The notes under the pieces are model-generated. The model had not been told where the DNA came from. It was given only the letters and a program-made list of their open reading frames with translations, and did no database searches. This document shows positions 7,401 to 9,355 of a stretch of DNA of 9,355 bases, piece by piece; position 1 is the first letter of the stretch; the number at the start of each line of letters is the position of its first letter. The DNA lies in assembly GCA_021159525.1 (NCBI GenBank), contig JAGHEC010000041.1, positions 1 through 9,355 on the forward strand, read 5' to 3'. The position numbers were made by a program, and so were the translations under genes. This DNA is from Deltaproteobacteria bacterium (GTDB lineage: Bacteria; Desulfobacterota; DSM-4660; Desulfatiglandales; Desulfatiglandaceae).

Positions 7401-7689
7401 TTTGGCCGGTTGCGGCATCGAGTCCACCCTGATTTTGAAGATGCACGAAGGCCGGCCCAATATTGTGGACGGGATTAAAAACAATGAGATCCAGCTCGTG
7501 ATCAACACGCCCAGCGGCAAGCTGAGCAAGCACGACGATTCCTACATACGGAAGGCAGCCATAAAATACAAGGTCCCCTACATTACGACCATTGCCGCGG
7601 CCCTGGCCGCCACTCTGGGGATTGCCAAGGTCCGTGAAGGTCATGGCGGGGTCAAATCGCTCCAGAGCTACCACCTGGATATCAGATAA
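4489..7689 (+). CDS. carB: carbamoyl-phosphate synthase large subunit
   Basis: CarB uses two ATP, bicarbonate and ammonia (delivered from glutamine by CarA) to make carbamoyl phosphate for pyrimidine and arginine synthesis in the cytoplasm. At 1066 residues it is full length. The first ATP-grasp half (about 1-400) has GPIIIGQACEFDYSGTQA, NLGGQSGLN, RPAYTMGGTGGG and EINPRTSRSSALA. An oligomerisation region follows (about 400-550). The second half (about 550-930) has GGGPNRIGQGIEFDY, QFGGQTPLN, RPSYVLGGRAM and EANPRASRTVPLVSK. The C-terminal MGS-like allosteric domain (about 935-1066) keeps ATNGTH, HEGRP and INTPSG, so UMP/IMP or ornithine control is plausible. The start is fixed by AAGGAG six bases upstream. 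No frameshift is seen. carA is not in the window. The PurF-like gene follows after 11 bases. Confidence 0.98.
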   Translation: MPKREDIKRVMIISSGPIIIGQACEFDYSGTQACKALRKLGYEIVLANSNPATIMTDPGMAEATYIEPLNLQVMEEIIEKERPDALLPNLGGQSGLNLASELARTGVLEKYDVKIIGVDVDAIKRGEDRIAFKETMERLGIEMPRSEPAFSVKEAEKIADRMGYPVVIRPAYTMGGTGGGLVYNVEDLQVIASRGISASLVGQILVEESVLGWEELELEVVRDAKNQIITVCFIENVDPMGVHTGDSFCTAPMLTIDPELQKKLQKYSYDIVEAIRVIGGTNIQFAHDPVTGRVVVIEINPRTSRSSALASKATGFPIALISAMLAGGLTLDEIPYWREGTLDKYTPWGDYVVVKFARWAFEKFEGSLDCLGTQMRAVGEVMSIGKTYKEAFQKAIRSLENGRYGLGFAKDFNKKSLDDLIELLAEPSSERQFIMYEALRKGADIDLLHAKTHIKRWFIEQMKELVDLEQKVLGHKGGPIPDDLLAQAKKDGFSDRYLAQLLKIPENDIRQKRKAVGVVQGWEPVPVSGVENAAYYYSTYNAPDRVKVSDRRKVMVLGGGPNRIGQGIEFDYCCVHAAFALRDEGVESIMINCNPETVSTDYDTSDKLYFEPLTVEDVLSIYEKEKPEGVIVQFGGQTPLNIANELASAGVNIIGTPPEMIDLAEDRDRFRLKMEKLGIPQPESGMASTLEEALEIAERIGYPLMVRPSYVLGGRAMEVIHDEEMLRHYVAAAVDVSPERPILIDKFLENAIEAEADAIADGTSAFVPAVMEHIELAGIHSGDSACVIPPISIPAKHLDTIYKYTRKIAVELHVVGLMNIQYAIADDTVYILEANPRASRTVPLVSKVCNISMARIATQLMLGKKLADLDIKPRTIPHFGVKEAVFPFNMFTEVDPLLGPEMRSTGEVLGMAESFGLAYFKAQEATQLTLPSEGTVLITVSEADRPAVLEVARQFNRLGFKIKATNGTHRFLAGCGIESTLILKMHEGRPNIVDGIKNNEIQLVINTPSGKLSKHDDSYIRKAAIKYKVPYITTIAAALAATLGIAKVREGHGGVKSLQSYHLDIR

Positions 7690-7700
7690 GGGGGACCGAC

Positions 7701-9179
7701 ATGGATGGTATTGTGGGGATTTATGCCCTCAACGACCCTGAACTGGTGAGCAAGGCCTTTTTTGCTACAGGGGCCTGTCAGCACAGGGGCAAGGCCAGTA
7801 CCGGGCTGGCCGTGGCCAGCAGGCGGGGAATCCACATCCACAAGCACCTGGGCAGGATCGCCGAGGTGATAGATTATGAGATTATCCGTACCTTCGAGCA
7901 CCTGGAGCCGGTGGCGGCTATCGGCAACATCGGCTACACCAAGCGCCGGATACCGGAAAAGATCAATGTGGAACCCATCGAAATCCACCCCAAAAAGGGC
8001 TCCCGGCTCAATGTCGTGCTGACCATGGACGGGTATCTCCTCAAAGAGGACGACATCAGGGCCGAACTGGAGCCCGATTACCGGTTTCAAACCAACAACA
8101 AGACTGAGATCGTCGGCGCACTGCTGCACAAGTATCTGTCAGAGGACGGGATTCGGTTCGAGGCTGGAAGACGGCTGGTGGAACGAATGGAGGGACGGGC
8201 CACCTTCGCTCTGACGGCCCTGGTCCATGACGGCAAGGAGGCCTATCTCCTGGCCCTCAACGATGACAAGGCATTTGAGCCCTTCTGTTATGCGGTGATT
8301 GACGGCGCATTTGTGGTCTGTTCCGAATCCTGCTCTCACAGGCGACTGGGCGGAACCGGCATCCGGGAATATGACGGTGCGGAGATGACCATCTGCTCAT
8401 CCAATGGCATTGAAACCAAGCGGCTTATGGAGAGCGAGATGATGCCTGACATCTTCCAGGCAATCTATTTTGGCAACGTGGCCTCTATGTTTCGCGGAAA
8501 GGAGATATTTCAGATCAGGAGAGAGTTGGGCCTGGAATTGACCCGGCACTACCCATCCTCTTGTGCGGACGCGGTCATTCCGAACCCTGAATCGGGCTGG
8601 GGTGTCAGCGTGGGAATCGCCGAAGGTCTCAAAAAAAATCTGTATCCCGCCCTTATCAAGCTCCCGCAGGCGGTCCGCACCTTTCAGGAGGGCGTACGGA
8701 AGGCCAGGTCCCAGGAAGTGGGGTTGAAATTCGGGGCCGTGGATTCCCTCCTTAAAGGGAAAAATATCGCTATGGGAGACGACAGCATCGTGAGGGGAAC
8801 CGTGAGCGAGGGCGGATCTGTGTGGGTAGCCTATAACGCCGGGGCCAAATACCTCGAGTTCTGGGTATCCTACGGGACTATGTTTTTCCCCTCTTTTAAG
8901 GAATGGCATCGCGGAATCGAGTGTTTGCAGGAATTGGCCGTTCAGAGGGCGTTTGAGGGTGATAATCCTTATGATAAGAGTGTCGACAAGATTAATATGG
9001 CCGTGGCAAGGCTTATCGGTGTGGACGAGGTCAGATACAATGTCATTGAAAGGGTCCGTAAGGTAACGGGAGATGGGTCCTTCCAGGCGTTGAATGCGAG
9101 CTACCCCATTGCCGAGGCCTTCTGGCCTGACTGGCTCAAGAAAGAAGTGGAGATGTACCACTATTGCCGGGGGACTTAA
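7701..9179 (+). CDS. PurF-like protein: glutaminase-dead amidophosphoribosyltransferase homologue
   Basis: PurF makes phosphoribosylamine from PRPP and glutamine, the first purine step. This 492-residue protein follows the whole PurF layout. The N-terminus MDGIVGIY matches MCGIVGI, but the catalytic Cys is Asp2. QHRGKAS is kept. Other glutamine-site residues are also replaced: the Arg of G(N/H)VRY is G78, the Asn of the HNGN oxyanion loop is D110 (TMDGYL), and the Asp of the TDSDTE loop is K134. The PRTase domain keeps the PRPP motif GDDSIVRGT (359-367) and a VIPNPESG segment like PurF's VIPVPDTG. It probably cannot use glutamine. It might use ammonia, bind PRPP as a regulator, or have another reaction. 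Ribosome site GGGGGA (7690-7695) precedes the ATG by five to six bases. Co-transcription with carB is likely. Many pipelines would call it purF. Confidence 0.85.
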   Translation: MDGIVGIYALNDPELVSKAFFATGACQHRGKASTGLAVASRRGIHIHKHLGRIAEVIDYEIIRTFEHLEPVAAIGNIGYTKRRIPEKINVEPIEIHPKKGSRLNVVLTMDGYLLKEDDIRAELEPDYRFQTNNKTEIVGALLHKYLSEDGIRFEAGRRLVERMEGRATFALTALVHDGKEAYLLALNDDKAFEPFCYAVIDGAFVVCSESCSHRRLGGTGIREYDGAEMTICSSNGIETKRLMESEMMPDIFQAIYFGNVASMFRGKEIFQIRRELGLELTRHYPSSCADAVIPNPESGWGVSVGIAEGLKKNLYPALIKLPQAVRTFQEGVRKARSQEVGLKFGAVDSLLKGKNIAMGDDSIVRGTVSEGGSVWVAYNAGAKYLEFWVSYGTMFFPSFKEWHRGIECLQELAVQRAFEGDNPYDKSVDKINMAVARLIGVDEVRYNVIERVRKVTGDGSFQALNASYPIAEAFWPDWLKKEVEMYHYCRGT

Positions 9180-9245
9180 CCCTGGATACTTGATTCGTAT
9201 CACCTCAATAATTAGGGGGATAACTGCGAACGTAGTGCCGGGGCA

Positions 9246-9260
9246 GAAGAATTTTTCTTC
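9246..9260. repeat. AT-rich perfect inverted repeat GAAGAA-TTT-TTCTTC
   Basis: Six-base arms flank a TTT loop 66 bases after the PurF-like stop. The stem is weak (two G-C pairs) and no T-run follows, so a terminator role is doubtful. It could be a protein-binding site or chance. Confidence 0.35.
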
Positions 9261-9302
9261 CGCTCCGGGCCTCCGGGCTGGTCTCTTGAGTGAATTATCT
9301 GC

Positions 9303-9348
9303 GGGGGACACTTGCCCCCTCCGCATTCTCGACTTCGTCGAGCTGCGG
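9303..9348. repeat. adjacent GC-rich hairpins, possible REP-like palindromic element
   Basis: GGGGG (9303-9307) can pair with CCCCC (9315-9319). Next, CCGCA (9321-9325) pairs with TGCGG (9344-9348) around an inner perfect stem CTCGAC-TTC-GTCGAG (9328-9342). The final TCCCC (9351-9355) could instead pair with GGGGA (9304-9308), enclosing the whole structure. This compact arrangement outside genes resembles intergenic palindromic repeats, but the element reaches the window edge and only one copy is visible. Confidence 0.5.
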
Positions 9349-9355
9349 CTTCCCC

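Larger units (their letters stand above)
9180..9355. other. non-coding end of window with inverted repeats
   Basis: No gene is seen after the PurF-like stop. The stretch holds a GAAGAA-TTT-TTCTTC inverted repeat (9246-9260), a tandem CTCCGGGC duplication (9263-9278), and GC-rich hairpins after 9301. None is a textbook terminator with a downstream T-run, so where the carB transcript ends is unclear. Confidence 0.6.

Noticed and set aside
7701..9179. Ordinary PurF (amidophosphoribosyltransferase) annotation
   Set aside because: Four glutamine-site residues including the nucleophilic Cys are replaced, so the standard glutamine-dependent reaction cannot be assumed.
9246..9260. Intrinsic terminator for the carB transcript
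   Set aside because: The stem is AT-rich and short, and the only T-run is inside the hairpin rather than after it.
8397..9326. Minus-strand open frame of 309 codons
   Set aside because: Antisense to the PRTase domain of the PurF-like gene and low-complexity in translation.
1..9355. CRISPR array, tRNA, transposase or defence system
   Set aside because: No regularly spaced repeats, cloverleaf, transposase motif or defence-type domain was seen on either strand.

Overview
The window is about 9.4 kb of a moderately GC-rich bacterial chromosome with ordinary Shine-Dalgarno sites and sigma70-like promoters. Gene content (a GT81 glucosyl-3-phosphoglycerate synthase, an MpgP-type phosphatase, carB followed by a divergent PurF-like gene) and protein style suggest a deltaproteobacterium (Desulfobacterota, perhaps Desulfobacterales). 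That assignment is an inference from family resemblance, not from a marker gene. No tRNA, rRNA, CRISPR array, transposase or phage gene was recognised.

Layout. (1) Bases 1-524, minus strand: the N-terminal 174 codons of an HD/HDIG-domain phosphohydrolase that runs off the left edge, with a good ribosome site and a TTGAAC-17-TATGCT promoter. (2) Bases about 541-900: a gene-poor divergent intergenic region with a possible rightward promoter (TTGACA-17-TAAGGT) and a stretch that may be a dispersed repeat. (3) Bases about 711/942-4408, plus strand: three overlapping genes: a GpgS-type glycosyltransferase (GT81), an MpgP-type HAD phosphatase, and a second glycosyltransferase resembling mannosylglycerate synthase (GT78). 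(4) Bases 4489-7689: complete carB. (5) Bases 7701-9179: a full-length amidophosphoribosyltransferase (PurF) homologue whose glutaminase active site is lost while its PRPP-binding motif is kept. (6) Bases 9180-9355: non-coding sequence with several inverted repeats.

How the genes may work together. GpgS would join glucose from an NDP-glucose to 3-phosphoglycerate. The phosphatase would remove the phosphate to give glucosylglycerate. The MGS-like transferase could then add a second sugar, giving for example mannosylglucosylglycerate or diglucosylglycerate. The set therefore looks like a compatible-solute pathway with an unresolved final product. carB makes carbamoyl phosphate for pyrimidines and arginine. 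Its partner carA is not in the window, and the next gene, 11 bases downstream, is the glutaminase-dead PurF-like protein.

Most worth following up are the PurF-like protein, the glycosyltransferase-phosphatase-glycosyltransferase cluster, and the lack of ordinary start codons at the first two cluster genes.
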